From Streptosporangium sp040640155 (GTDB lineage: Bacteria; Actinomycetota; Actinomycetes; Streptosporangiales; Streptosporangiaceae), in contig NZ_JBFABE010000024.1 of assembly GCF_040640155.1 (NCBI RefSeq), positions 40,099 through 104,098 of the forward strand: DNA of 64,000 nucleotides. The letters run 5' to 3'. Of the stretch, positions 16,187-25,016 are shown one piece after another. The position numbers and the translations under genes were made by a program. The number at the start of each line of letters is the position of its first letter. The first letter of the stretch is position 1. The notes below the pieces were generated by a model that searched no databases, was not told the origin of the DNA, and worked only from the letters and a program-made list of their open reading frames with translations.

Positions 16187-19100
16187 CCGAGACCGGCGGA
16201 CGGAATCCCCGGCCGGGGCGCGACGACGCCCGGGGCGGGGCGGCGGGAGGGGCCGGCCGCCGGGCCGCCGGCACGGGCCGTCCGGGCCGTACGCCGGGAA
16301 CCTCGGGCGCGACCGGCTCCGGTGCCCCCCGTCCGGCCGGGGAGCCGTCGGGCCCGGCCCCCACGGGGCGCGGCAGGACGCCCGCGAGGCCCGACAGGGC
16401 CGCCGCGGGGCCGGACAGGACGTCCGCCGGCCGGACGGGCAAGGCCGGCCCGGCCGCCCGGCCCCCGGCGCCACCGGCCGCCGAGGACCGGTCGGCGCGG
16501 CCGCCCGCCTCCGGGGGCTCGGGCAGGGGATCCACCCCGCCGGGTCCCGCCAGGACGGGCTCGCCCGCGTCCCCGGGCGGCCCGCGCGTGCCCGGAAGAT
16601 CCGAGAAGTCCGAGAAATCGGGAAAGCCGGGCTCGTCGGGCAGGTCACCGGCGCCGGGGCCGGGCCCGGCCGGGAGGGGATCGGGCCCGGCGGGCAGGAC
16701 CGCGTCGGGACCGGCCACACCGGGCGGGTCCGGCAGACCGGCCTCCACGGGCGGCGGCAGACCGGCCTCCACGGGCGGGTCCGGCAGATCGGGCGGGTCC
16801 GGCGGGCACCCCGCCACGAGCGGGCCCGGCCCCGCCGGCAGGCCCGGCCCCGCCGGAAGGAAGGTCCCTCCCGGACGGCAGGGACCGGCCGCGAGGCCGC
16901 CCGCCTCCGGTTCGCCGGGCAGGGCCGGACGGCCGGAGGGCCGTCCCGGAGCGCGCCCCGACCGGAGCGGCACGTCCGGGAGCGCCGACAGACCCGACAG
17001 ACCCGGCAGGCCCGGCAGGCCCGACAGGCCGGTCAGGCCGTCCGGACCCCCGGGCAGACCGGCGGGCACCGAGGCGACCGGCGGACCCGGCAGGCCCGGC
17101 GACCCCGGGACGAGCCGCGGGCCCGGCAGGCCCGGCGACCCCGGGACGAGCCGCGGGCCCGGCAGGCCCGGCGACCNNNNNNNNNNNNNNNNNNNNNNNN
17201 NNNNNNNNNNNNNNNNNNNNNNNNNNNNNNNNNNNNNNNNNNNNNNNNNNNNNNNNNNNNNNNNNNNNNNNNNNNCCCGCCGCGACGCGCGGGCCGGGGG
17301 AGCGCGGGGCGGCGCGCGGCCCCGGTGCCCCCGCGACGGCCGGGACGACCCGCAGGCCGCCCGGAGCCGAGCGGCCGCGCGGGCCGTCGGGTTCCCCGCG
17401 CGCGGGCGGGCCGCCCGGCGTGGCGCGTCCCTTCTGGCGCCGCGGCGCCGGACCCCCCGGGGAGCGCGCGGGCACGGGCCGGCGCGGTGGCGGCGGCAGG
17501 CCGCCCCGCCCCCCGGCGCGCCCCGTCGCGGTGCTGCGCCTGGGAAACCCCCGCCGCCGCATCGGCATCGGCCTGATGGCGATGACCTTCGTGCTCTCCA
17601 TCTTCGCCGGGCGGCTGATCCAGTTGCAGGGCCTGGACTCGAAGGTCTACACGGCCGAGGCGGCCAAGCAGCGCGTCCAGGGCGAGAAGCTTCCCGCCAG
17701 ACGGGGATCGATCACCGACGTCAACGGCCACGAGCTCGCGCTGACCCTGGAGGCGCGCGAGATCTTCGTGGACCCCGCGGAGATCGCCGCCGACAAGCGC
17801 GACCAGGTGGCCACGATCCTGGCCAGGGAGCTGAACACGGCCAAGGAGACGATCCTGACCAAGCTGGCCGACGGGACCAGCCGCTACGAGCAGATCGCCG
17901 CCGCCGTCGACCCGGCGGTCGCCCAGCGGATCATGGCGCGCGACCTCAAGGGCGTGGGCAGCAAGCACCGGTACCGCCGCGACTACCCGGGCGGCGACCT
18001 GGCGGGCACCCTGCTGGGCTTCGTCGGCACCGACGGCACCGGGCTGGCCGGGCTGGAGAGCACCTACGACAGGCTGCTCGCCGGACGCGACGGCCAGCAG
18101 ATCATGGAGACGGGCCGCAACGGGCAGCGCATCCCGATGACCCGCAGCGTCGTGCAGGCTCCCGTCGAGGGCAGGGACGTGCGGCTGACCATCCACCGCG
18201 ACGTCCAGTGGGCCGCGCAGGAGGCGATCGCCGAACAGGTCAAGGCCACCGGCGCCCGTACCGGCAGCGTCATCGTGATGAACGCGCGGAGCGGGCAGGT
18301 CGTCGCCATGGCCAACGCTCCCGAGCTCGACCTGGGCAACTGGACGGCCACCTCCGAGGAGAACCGGGTCAACCGGTCGGTCACCGACGTGTTCGAGCCG
18401 GGCAGCACCAACAAGGTCATCACCGCCGCGGCGGCGCTGGAGTCGGGGGCGGTGCGGCCCGAGACCCTGTTCACGGTCCCCGACCAGATCAGGTGCGCCG
18501 ACCGCGTGCTCAAGGACTCCCACCCGCACCCCGTCGAGCGGCTGACCTTCTCCGGCGTCGTGGCGACCTCCAGCAACGTGGGGACCATCCTCGCCACCCA
18601 GCGGATCGGCGACGAGAAGCTCCACTCGATGCTGCAGCGCTTCGGGTTCGGTGCCAGGCCCGGCACCGGCCTGCCCGGGGAGGAGGCCGGGCTCCTGCCC
18701 GACTGGAAGGACTGGTCGGGCAGCCAGCGCTGCACGATCTCCTACGGCCAGGGCGTCTCGGTGACCGCGCTGCAGACGGCCAGCGTCTACCAGACCATCG
18801 CCAACGGCGGGACGCGCATCGCGCCCCAGGTGGTCGCCAGCACCACCGACGCCGGCGGCGCCTTCGTGGCGTCCCCGCCGGCGAAGCGGACCCGGGTGAT
18901 CAGCGAGCGTACGGCACGGGAGGTCTCGGCGATGCTGGAGGCCGCGGTGAGCGAGAGCGGCACCGGCAACCTCGCCGCGATCGACGGCTACCGGGTGGCG
19001 GGCAAGACGGGCACCGCCATGCGCTACGACACCCGATGCCAGGGCTACTGCGGCTACACCTCGACGTTCGTCGGGTTCGCCCCGGCCGACAAGCCCGAAC

Positions 19101-19261
19101 TGGTCGTCCTGGCGGTCCTGCAGGACCCCCAGGAGGGCTACTACGGCGGCGAGATCGCCGCCCCGGTCTTCAAGAAGGTGATGACGTTCGCATTGAAGAG
19201 CGGGAAGATCCCGCCGACCGGAACCCGGCCGTCCCCGGTGCGGATACGCGCCGGGGAGTGA
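16183..19261 (+). CDS. ftsI: peptidoglycan transpeptidase FtsI (PBP3) with giant N-terminal extension, interrupted by an assembly gap
   Basis: The class B penicillin-binding part is complete: one membrane helix (IGIGLMAMTFVLSIFAGRLI, near 17566), a dimerisation domain, and a transpeptidase domain with the SxxK motif STNK (nucleophile Ser codon 18404), SSN and KTGT. It cross-links septal peptidoglycan with FtsW. Before the helix lie roughly 460 residues of Pro/Gly/Arg/Ser-rich, repeat-bearing, presumably disordered cytoplasmic sequence, far longer than in typical FtsI. The GTG at 16183 overlaps the ftsL stop. Upstream of the N-run (17177-17275) the gene reads in the frame of 16183; downstream it reads one base later, so the true gap cannot be 99 bases long (it must be two more than a multiple of three, if no other error exists). 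Confidence 0.85.
17089..17176 (+). repeat. 36-base tandem repeat in ftsI, running into the gap
   Basis: A 36-base unit beginning GGCAGGCCCGGCGACC and ending GAGCCGCGGGCCC is present at 17089-17124 and 17125-17160, and a third copy is cut by the gap after 16 bases. It encodes a 12-residue repeat, GRPGDPGTSRGP. The gap is most likely a collapsed run of further copies. Confidence 0.9.
17177..17275. other. run of 99 unknown bases (assembly gap)
   Basis: Positions are all N. The gap interrupts ftsI in a tandem repeat and its given length is incompatible with an intact ftsI reading frame. Confidence 0.99.
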
Positions 19262-19271
19262 CGAGTGAAGG

Positions 19272-19277
19272 TACGCT
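19272..19277 (+). promoter_or_regulatory. murE: possible murE -10 box
   Basis: TACGCT is followed by six bases and the murE GTG at 19284, the same geometry as at dinB and murA. It would give a leaderless murE message inside the dcw operon. No clear -35 is seen. Confidence 0.35.
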
Positions 19278-19283
19278 CTCGCC

Positions 19284-20846
19284 GTGCGTCCCCCGTCGTC
19301 CATGCGACCCTCAAACAGTTCACCCCGCCCGCTCTCGGGGCTGGCGAGCCTCATCGGCGCGCCGTCGGGCACGTCGCGAGCGCCGCTCGCCGCGGTCCGC
19401 GGGGTCACCATCGACTCCCGCCGGGTGTGCCGCGGAGACCTCTACGTCGCGCTGCCTGGGGCCACGGCCCACGGCGCCGACTTCTCCGCGCAGGCCCTCG
19501 CCGCGGGTGCCGCCGCGATCCTGACCGACGCGACCGGCCGGGCGGCCGCCGTCGCGACCGGGCTGCCGGTGCTCGTCGTGCCCGATCCCCGCGCCGTGCT
19601 CGGCCAGGTCTCGGCCTGGGTGTACGGCAACCCCGCCGCCGACGTGACCGTCATCGGCGTCACCGGGACCAGCGGCAAGTCCACCACCGGCTTCCTGCTG
19701 GAGGCCGGGCTGCGGGCCGCCGGGCACCGGGCGGGCCTGATCGGCGGCGTCGAGATCCACGTCGGCGAGCTGCACCTGCCGCCCGGCCTCACCACGCCCG
19801 AGGCCAGCGACCTGCACGGCCTGTTCGCGCTGATGCGCGAGCGGGGCGTCACGGCCGCGGCCATGGAGGTCTCCAGCCACGCGCTGGCACTGGGCCGGGT
19901 CGACGGCGTCCTGTACGACGTGTCGCTGTTCACCAACCTGTCCCAGGACCACCTCGACTTCCACCGCGACCTCGCCGACTACTTCGCGGCCAAGGCGCGG
20001 CTGTTCACCGCCGGGCTGAGCCGGGCGGGCGTGACCAACGTCGACGACGCCCACGGCCGCGCGCTGCTGGACGTCGCCACGATCCCGATGACCACCTTCT
20101 CGGCCCGGGGAGCCCCCGAGGCCGACTGGCGGGCCACGGACGTGCACCTGGGCCCCGAGGGGAGTGTCTTCCACGTGGTGGGCCCCGGCGGCGTCGAGGA
20201 GACCGTCTCGATCAACCTGCCGGGCCCCTTCAACGTGGCCAACGCGCTGGGCGCGATCGTCGCGCTGGTGGAGGCGGGGGTGCCGCTGCGGGCCGCGGTG
20301 GCCGGCGTCGGGACGCTCGCGGGCGTTCCCGGCCGGATGGAGCGGGTCGCCTCCGGCGAGGACTTCCAGGTCATCGTCGACTACTCGCACAAGCCCGGCG
20401 CGGTCGAGTCGGTGCTGCGCTCGCTGCGTGAGATCACCAAGGGCAGGCTCATCGTGGTGCTCGGCTGCGGCGGGGACCGCGACCGTGGTAAACGCCCAAT
20501 GATGGGAGAAGCCGCCGCAAGACTGGCAGATGTGGCTATTCTCACCAGCGACAACCCGCGCTCGGAGGACCCGCTGCGGATCCTGGCCGAGATGATGGAC
20601 GGAGTTCTCGGCGTGCCCCAGGACGGGCGCGCACATGTGATCATTGAGCCGGACCGCACCGCGGCCATCGACCTGGCCGTCGGCCGGGCGGGCTTCGGGG
20701 ACGTCGTCATCGTGGCCGGCAAGGGCCACGAACAGGGCCAGTACGTCGGCGACCAGGTGCTCCCCTTCGACGACAGGCAGGTCGTGGCCGACGCGATCGT
20801 CAGGCGCAGGAACCGCACCGGGCGCCGAAGCACGTATGGAGAGTAG
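19284..20846 (+). CDS. murE: UDP-MurNAc-L-Ala-D-Glu:meso-diaminopimelate ligase MurE
   Basis: 520 residues with the three Mur-ligase domains. The N-terminal domain has TIDSRRV; the ATP site is GVTGTSGKSTTGFLL; the central domain has MEVSSHALALGRVDG and LSQDHLDFH. The substrate-selecting motif near the C-terminus is DNPRSEDP, the DNPR form associated with meso-diaminopimelate. It adds the third residue of the stem peptide in the cytoplasm. GTG 19284 is used (ATG 19302 is an alternative). 22 bases separate it from ftsI and 12 from murF. Confidence 0.95.
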   Translation: MRPPSSMRPSNSSPRPLSGLASLIGAPSGTSRAPLAAVRGVTIDSRRVCRGDLYVALPGATAHGADFSAQALAAGAAAILTDATGRAAAVATGLPVLVVPDPRAVLGQVSAWVYGNPAADVTVIGVTGTSGKSTTGFLLEAGLRAAGHRAGLIGGVEIHVGELHLPPGLTTPEASDLHGLFALMRERGVTAAAMEVSSHALALGRVDGVLYDVSLFTNLSQDHLDFHRDLADYFAAKARLFTAGLSRAGVTNVDDAHGRALLDVATIPMTTFSARGAPEADWRATDVHLGPEGSVFHVVGPGGVEETVSINLPGPFNVANALGAIVALVEAGVPLRAAVAGVGTLAGVPGRMERVASGEDFQVIVDYSHKPGAVESVLRSLREITKGRLIVVLGCGGDRDRGKRPMMGEAAARLADVAILTSDNPRSEDPLRILAEMMDGVLGVPQDGRAHVIIEPDRTAAIDLAVGRAGFGDVVIVAGKGHEQGQYVGDQVLPFDDRQVVADAIVRRRNRTGRRSTYGE

Positions 20847-20858
20847 GGAAGAAGCATC

Positions 20859-22256
20859 ATGATCCCGTTGCCGCTGGCGAGGATCGCCGAGATCACCTCG
20901 GGGGCCCTCGCGGGCACGGCCGACCCACGCGCGGTGGTGCGCGGCCCGGTCGTCATCGACTCCCGCGCCGTCGAACCCGGGGCGCTGTTCGTCGCCATCA
21001 AGGGGGAACGGGCCGACGGGCACGACTTCGCCGCGCGGGCCGTCGAGGCCGGAGCGGTCGCCGTGCTGGCGTCCCGGCCGGTCGGCGTCCCGGCCGTCGT
21101 CGTCGCCGACACCGTGACGGCCATGGCCTCCCTGGCCACCGCCGTCCACACGGCGCTGCCGGCCGTCACCGTCGTCGGCGTCACCGGCTCGGCGGGCAAG
21201 ACCACCACCAAGGACCTGCTGGCCAGGCTCGCCGCCAGGATGGGCCCGACGGTCGCGCCGGTGGAGTCGTTCAACAACGAGATCGGCCACCCGCTGACCG
21301 TGCTCAAGGCGGGCGAGGAGACCCGGTACCTGGTGCTGGAGCTCAGCGCCAGGGACACCGGGCACATCGCCCACCTGGCCCGCATCGCCCCGCCGCGCAT
21401 CGGCGTGGTCCTCAACGTCGGCACCGCCCACCTGGGCGTCTTCGGCAGCAGGGAGGCGATCGCCCGCGCCAAGGGCGAGCTGGTCGAGGCGCTGCCCGCC
21501 GACGGCGTGGCCGTGCTCAACGCCGACGACCCGCTGGTGGCCGCGATGGCCGGGCGCACCGACGCCCGGGTGACCTGGTACGGCCGGGGCGAGGGCGCGG
21601 CCGTACGGGCCGAGAACGTGACCGTCGACGAGCGGGGCCGCGCCTCCTTCAGGTTGCGCACCCCCTCCGGTGCCGCCCCGGTCGCGCTGCGGCTGTACGG
21701 CGAGCACGCCGTGCAGAACGCGCTGGCCGCCGCCGCGGCCGCCTACGAGCTCGGGCTGCCGGTCGCGACCATCGCCGAGGAGCTGTCGGAGGCCGAGCCG
21801 CGCAGCCGCTGGCGGATGGAGGTCACCGACCGCGCCGACGGCGTGACCGTGGTCAACGACGCCTACAACGCCAACCCCGACTCCATGCGCGCGGCCTTCG
21901 CCGCCCTGGACGCGCTCGCGGGCGGGCGCCGCCGCTTCGCCGTCGTCGCCGCCCTGCGCGAGCTGGGCGAGGAGAGCGCCGCGCTCAACGAGGAGCTGGG
22001 CCGCCTGGCCGGCGGCGCGGGCCTGGCCGGCCTGCTGGTGGTCGGCTCCGGCGCCGAGCCGGTCCTGGCGGGCGCCCGGGCCGCCGTACGGGACGCCGGG
22101 ACGGACACCCGGGTCGCGCACGCGGCCGACGTGGGGCGCGCGGGCGAGGAACTGGCCGCGCTGCTGGCCCCCGGTGACGTCGTGCTGGTCAAGGGGCCGC
22201 GCGCGGCCGGGCTGGAACGGGTGGCCGCGGCCCTGCTGGGAGGTGACCGCCGATGA
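20859..22256 (+). CDS. murF: UDP-MurNAc-tripeptide:D-Ala-D-Ala ligase MurF
   Basis: 465 residues. Mur-ligase architecture with IDSRAVEPGALFVAIKGE, the ATP loop GVTGSAGKTTTKDLLA, the ENFNNE-type segment (here ESFNNEIGHPLTVL), and VVNDAYNANPDSMRAA in the C-terminal domain. It completes the UDP-MurNAc-pentapeptide. ATG start with GGGAAGAA upstream; the stop overlaps the mraY start (ATGA). Confidence 0.96.
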   Translation: MIPLPLARIAEITSGALAGTADPRAVVRGPVVIDSRAVEPGALFVAIKGERADGHDFAARAVEAGAVAVLASRPVGVPAVVVADTVTAMASLATAVHTALPAVTVVGVTGSAGKTTTKDLLARLAARMGPTVAPVESFNNEIGHPLTVLKAGEETRYLVLELSARDTGHIAHLARIAPPRIGVVLNVGTAHLGVFGSREAIARAKGELVEALPADGVAVLNADDPLVAAMAGRTDARVTWYGRGEGAAVRAENVTVDERGRASFRLRTPSGAAPVALRLYGEHAVQNALAAAAAAYELGLPVATIAEELSEAEPRSRWRMEVTDRADGVTVVNDAYNANPDSMRAAFAALDALAGGRRRFAVVAALRELGEESAALNEELGRLAGGAGLAGLLVVGSGAEPVLAGARAAVRDAGTDTRVAHAADVGRAGEELAALLAPGDVVLVKGPRAAGLERVAAALLGGDRR

Positions 22257-23311
22257 GGGAGATCCTCGTCGCGGCCGCGGTCAGCCTGCTGCTGTCCATG
22301 CTGGGCACGCCGCTGGCGATCCGGCTGTTCTCCCGGCGCGGCTACGGGCAGAGCATCCGGGAGGAGGGGCCCTCGGGCCACCACGACAAGCGGGGCACCC
22401 CCACCATGGGCGGCACGGTGATCGTGATCGCCTCGCTGGTCGGCTTCGCCTGCGCCCACCTGTACAGCTTCACGCCGCCCACGGCCTCGGCGGTGCTGGT
22501 GCTGTTCCTGATGACCGGGCTGGGCGCGGTCGGCTTCCTCGACGACTTCATCAAGATCTACAAGCAGCGCAGCCTCGGCCTGCGCAGCGGCGCCAAGGCG
22601 CTGGGCCAGCTCGTCGTCGGCGCGGTCTTCGCGGTCCTGGTGACCCGCTTCCCCAACGAGTACCAGATCACCCCGGCCGAGACGCGGCTGTCGTTCCTGA
22701 GGGACTTCGGCCCCTCCATCACCATCGTCGGGTTCACCATCTGGGTGCTGATCATGATCGTCGGCTTCTCCAACGCGGTGAACCTCACCGACGGGCTGGA
22801 CGGCCTGGCCAGCGGCGCCACCGGCGTGGTGCTGGGCTCGTACGTGCTGATCGGCAACTGGCAGCTGCGCAACAGCTGCACGACCCAGCTCGGCCCCAAC
22901 TGCTACTGGGTGCGCGACCCGCTGGACGTGGCCGTGGTGGCCGCGGCCGTGCTCGGCGCGCTGGTCGGCTTCCTGTGGTGGAACGCCCCGCCCGCGAAGA
23001 TCTTCATGGGCGACACCGGATCGCTGGCCCTGGGCGGCGTGCTCGCCGGGCTGGCCATCACCACCCGGACCCAGCTCCTGCTGATCATCCTCGCCGGCCT
23101 GTGCGTGCTGATCACGATGTCGGTGATCATCCAGGTGGGCTTCTTCAAGATGACCGGGAAACGGGTCTTCAGGATGGCACCGCTGCAGCACCACTTCGAG
23201 TTATCCGGCTGGGCCGAGACGACCATCGTGGTCCGCTTCTGGCTGATCGCCGGCCTGTGCGCCGCCGCCGGGCTGGGCCTGTTCTACGTGGAATGGATGC
23301 CCAGGCTGTGA
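22253..23311 (+). CDS. mraY: phospho-MurNAc-pentapeptide transferase MraY
   Basis: 352 residues and about ten membrane segments. The catalytic motifs are present: GTPTMGG in the first loop, the Asp pair in LGAVGFLDDFIKI, NLTDGLDGLA and the late HHFELSGWAET. It attaches phospho-MurNAc-pentapeptide to undecaprenyl phosphate, making lipid I at the inner face of the membrane. It starts in an ATGA overlap with murF and its stop overlaps a small ORF (GTGA). Confidence 0.97.
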   Translation: MREILVAAAVSLLLSMLGTPLAIRLFSRRGYGQSIREEGPSGHHDKRGTPTMGGTVIVIASLVGFACAHLYSFTPPTASAVLVLFLMTGLGAVGFLDDFIKIYKQRSLGLRSGAKALGQLVVGAVFAVLVTRFPNEYQITPAETRLSFLRDFGPSITIVGFTIWVLIMIVGFSNAVNLTDGLDGLASGATGVVLGSYVLIGNWQLRNSCTTQLGPNCYWVRDPLDVAVVAAAVLGALVGFLWWNAPPAKIFMGDTGSLALGGVLAGLAITTRTQLLLIILAGLCVLITMSVIIQVGFFKMTGKRVFRMAPLQHHFELSGWAETTIVVRFWLIAGLCAAAGLGLFYVEWMPRL

Positions 23312-23532
23312 GCCCCGCCCCTGTGACGAACCCCGCCCCCGCAGGTCGTGCTCCCGCGCGCCGTGCCCCCGTGGGCCGGGTTCCCGCGCGCCGTGATCCC
23401 GCGGGCCGTACCCCTGTGAAACGTGCCCCTGTGAACCGTGCTCCCGCGGGTCGTGTCCTTTCGGACGGTGCCCCGCCACCGGGCGCCCGACCGGACGGCG
23501 TTCCGGCGCGCGCGGTGCGGGGGACCACGTGA
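23308..23532 (+). CDS. small coupled ORF of pentapeptide repeats between mraY and murD
   Basis: A 74-codon ORF starts with GTG in a 4-base overlap with the mraY stop and ends with TGA in a 4-base overlap with the murD GTG. The product is almost entirely a degenerate pentapeptide repeat of the form R-x-P-(A/V)-x (for example RAPARRAPVGRVPARRDPAG), about eight copies, encoded by 15-base DNA repeats from about 23337 to 23460. No known domain. It may be a true small basic protein, a device that keeps ribosomes moving from mraY to murD, or the diverged remnant of an N-terminal tail of murD displaced by a frameshift. The double overlap favours translation. Confidence 0.5.
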   Translation: MSPAPVTNPAPAGRAPARRAPVGRVPARRDPAGRTPVKRAPVNRAPAGRVLSDGAPPPGARPDGVPARAVRGTT

Positions 23533-25016
23533 TCTGCGTCGCCGGCCTGGGCGTCTCGGGCGTCGCCGCCGCCCGCGTGATGGCCGCCCGGGGCGAGAAG
23601 GTGGTCGTCCTGGAGGGCAGGGACGGCGAGCGGGCCAGGGCGGCCGCCGCCGAGCTCGCCGCGCTCGGCGTCGAGGTCCGCTTCGGCGAGCCGGCCGAAC
23701 CCCCGCCGGGCACCACGACGATCGTCACCACCGGCTGGCCCCCGCACCATCCCATGCTCGCCGCCGCCGTGGCGGCCGGGATCGAGGTGATCGGCGAGGT
23801 CGAGCTGGCCTGGCGCGTCCGCCCCGAGGCGGCCGCCCCCTGGCTGGCGCTGACCGGGACCAACGGCAAGACCACCGCGGTGCGGATGCTCACCTCGATG
23901 CTGCTGGCCGCCGGTCATCGGGCGCTGGCCGTCGGCAACGTCGGGACCCCGGTGGTGGAGGCCGTCGGAGGCCCCGCGGAGGTGCTGGCGGTGGAGCTGT
24001 CCAGCTTCCAGCTGCACCGCTCGCCCAGCATCGCCCCGCGGGTCGCCGCGGTGCTCAACGTCGCGCCCGACCACCTGGACTGGCACGGCTCCATGGAGGA
24101 GTACGCCCGCGCCAAGGGAGAGATCTTCGCCCGTGCCGGGACGGTCGTGTACAACGCCGACGACGAGTGGGCGGCCCGCCTGGCCGCGCCCTACCTGGAC
24201 GGCTCCGGCGGCGCCGCGGGAGCGCCCGCGGGCACCGGCGGTCCCGTGAGCGCCGACGGGTCCGCGCCTGAGCCGGGGACGACGGCGGCGGGGACGTCCG
24301 CGAGGGCGCGGGTCGTGGGGTTCACCCTCGGTGTGCCGCGTCCGGGACAGATCGGCGTGGTCGAGGACCTGCTGGTGGACCGGGCCTTCACCGCCGATCC
24401 GGTGACCGGCGCCGAGGAGCTGGCCTCCTTCGACGACGTCCGCCCGTTCGCGCCGCACAACGTGGCCAACGCGCTCGCCGCCGCCACCCTGGCCAGGGCC
24501 TACGGCGTGCCCCCCGCCGCGGTCCGGCGCGGCCTGCTGGACTTCGTGCCCGACCCGCACCGGATCGCGCACGTGGCCAGGGTCGCCGAGGTCGACTACG
24601 TGGACGACTCCAAGGCCACCAACCCGCACGCGGCCGCCGCGTCGCTGGCCGCCTACCCCTCGGTCGTCTGGGTCGCCGGCGGGCAGCTCAAGGGCGCCGA
24701 CGTCGACGAACTGGTACGCCGGGCCGCGCCCCGGCTGCGCGGCGCCGTGCTCCTGGGCGTCGACCGCGGGCGAATTCGCGAGGCTCTGGCGCGACACGCC
24801 GGGAATGTTCCGGTGGTTGAGGTGGCCGGGCAAGACACTGGGGTCATGGATCGCGTCGTCACCGAAGCCGCCAGGCTCGCCGCCCCCGGAGACACCGTGC
24901 TGCTGGCCCCGGCCGGCGCCTCCTGGGACATGTTCACCGGCTACCCCGCCCGAGGGGAGGCGTTCGCCCGGGCCGTGCACCGCCTCGCCGAGCCGGACGG
25001 CGGCGCGACGGCGTGA
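23529..25016 (+). CDS. murD: UDP-MurNAc-L-Ala:D-Glu ligase MurD
   Basis: 495 residues. It starts immediately at the first Rossmann strand (MICVAGLGVSGVAAARV), slightly shorter than usual at the N-terminus. ATP loop LTGTNGKTTAVRML; central motif NVAPDHLDWHGS; C-terminal YVDDSKATNPHAA. It adds D-glutamate to UDP-MurNAc-L-Ala. About 40 residues of Gly/Ala/Pro-rich insertion (roughly 225-265) sit in the central domain between DGSGG and VVGFTLG. The GTG overlaps the preceding small ORF, and the stop overlaps ftsW (GTGA). Confidence 0.94.
   Translation: MICVAGLGVSGVAAARVMAARGEKVVVLEGRDGERARAAAAELAALGVEVRFGEPAEPPPGTTTIVTTGWPPHHPMLAAAVAAGIEVIGEVELAWRVRPEAAAPWLALTGTNGKTTAVRMLTSMLLAAGHRALAVGNVGTPVVEAVGGPAEVLAVELSSFQLHRSPSIAPRVAAVLNVAPDHLDWHGSMEEYARAKGEIFARAGTVVYNADDEWAARLAAPYLDGSGGAAGAPAGTGGPVSADGSAPEPGTTAAGTSARARVVGFTLGVPRPGQIGVVEDLLVDRAFTADPVTGAEELASFDDVRPFAPHNVANALAAATLARAYGVPPAAVRRGLLDFVPDPHRIAHVARVAEVDYVDDSKATNPHAAAASLAAYPSVVWVAGGQLKGADVDELVRRAAPRLRGAVLLGVDRGRIREALARHAGNVPVVEVAGQDTGVMDRVVTEAARLAAPGDTVLLAPAGASWDMFTGYPARGEAFARAVHRLAEPDGGATA

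Noticed and set aside
16322..17176. Open frame from 16322 as the true N-terminus of ftsI
   Set aside because: It matches the frame of the catalytic part but has no start near the ftsL stop. The frame from 16183 overlaps the ftsL stop (GTGA) and encodes more ordinary composition and the repeat. The disagreement is best explained by the gap length.
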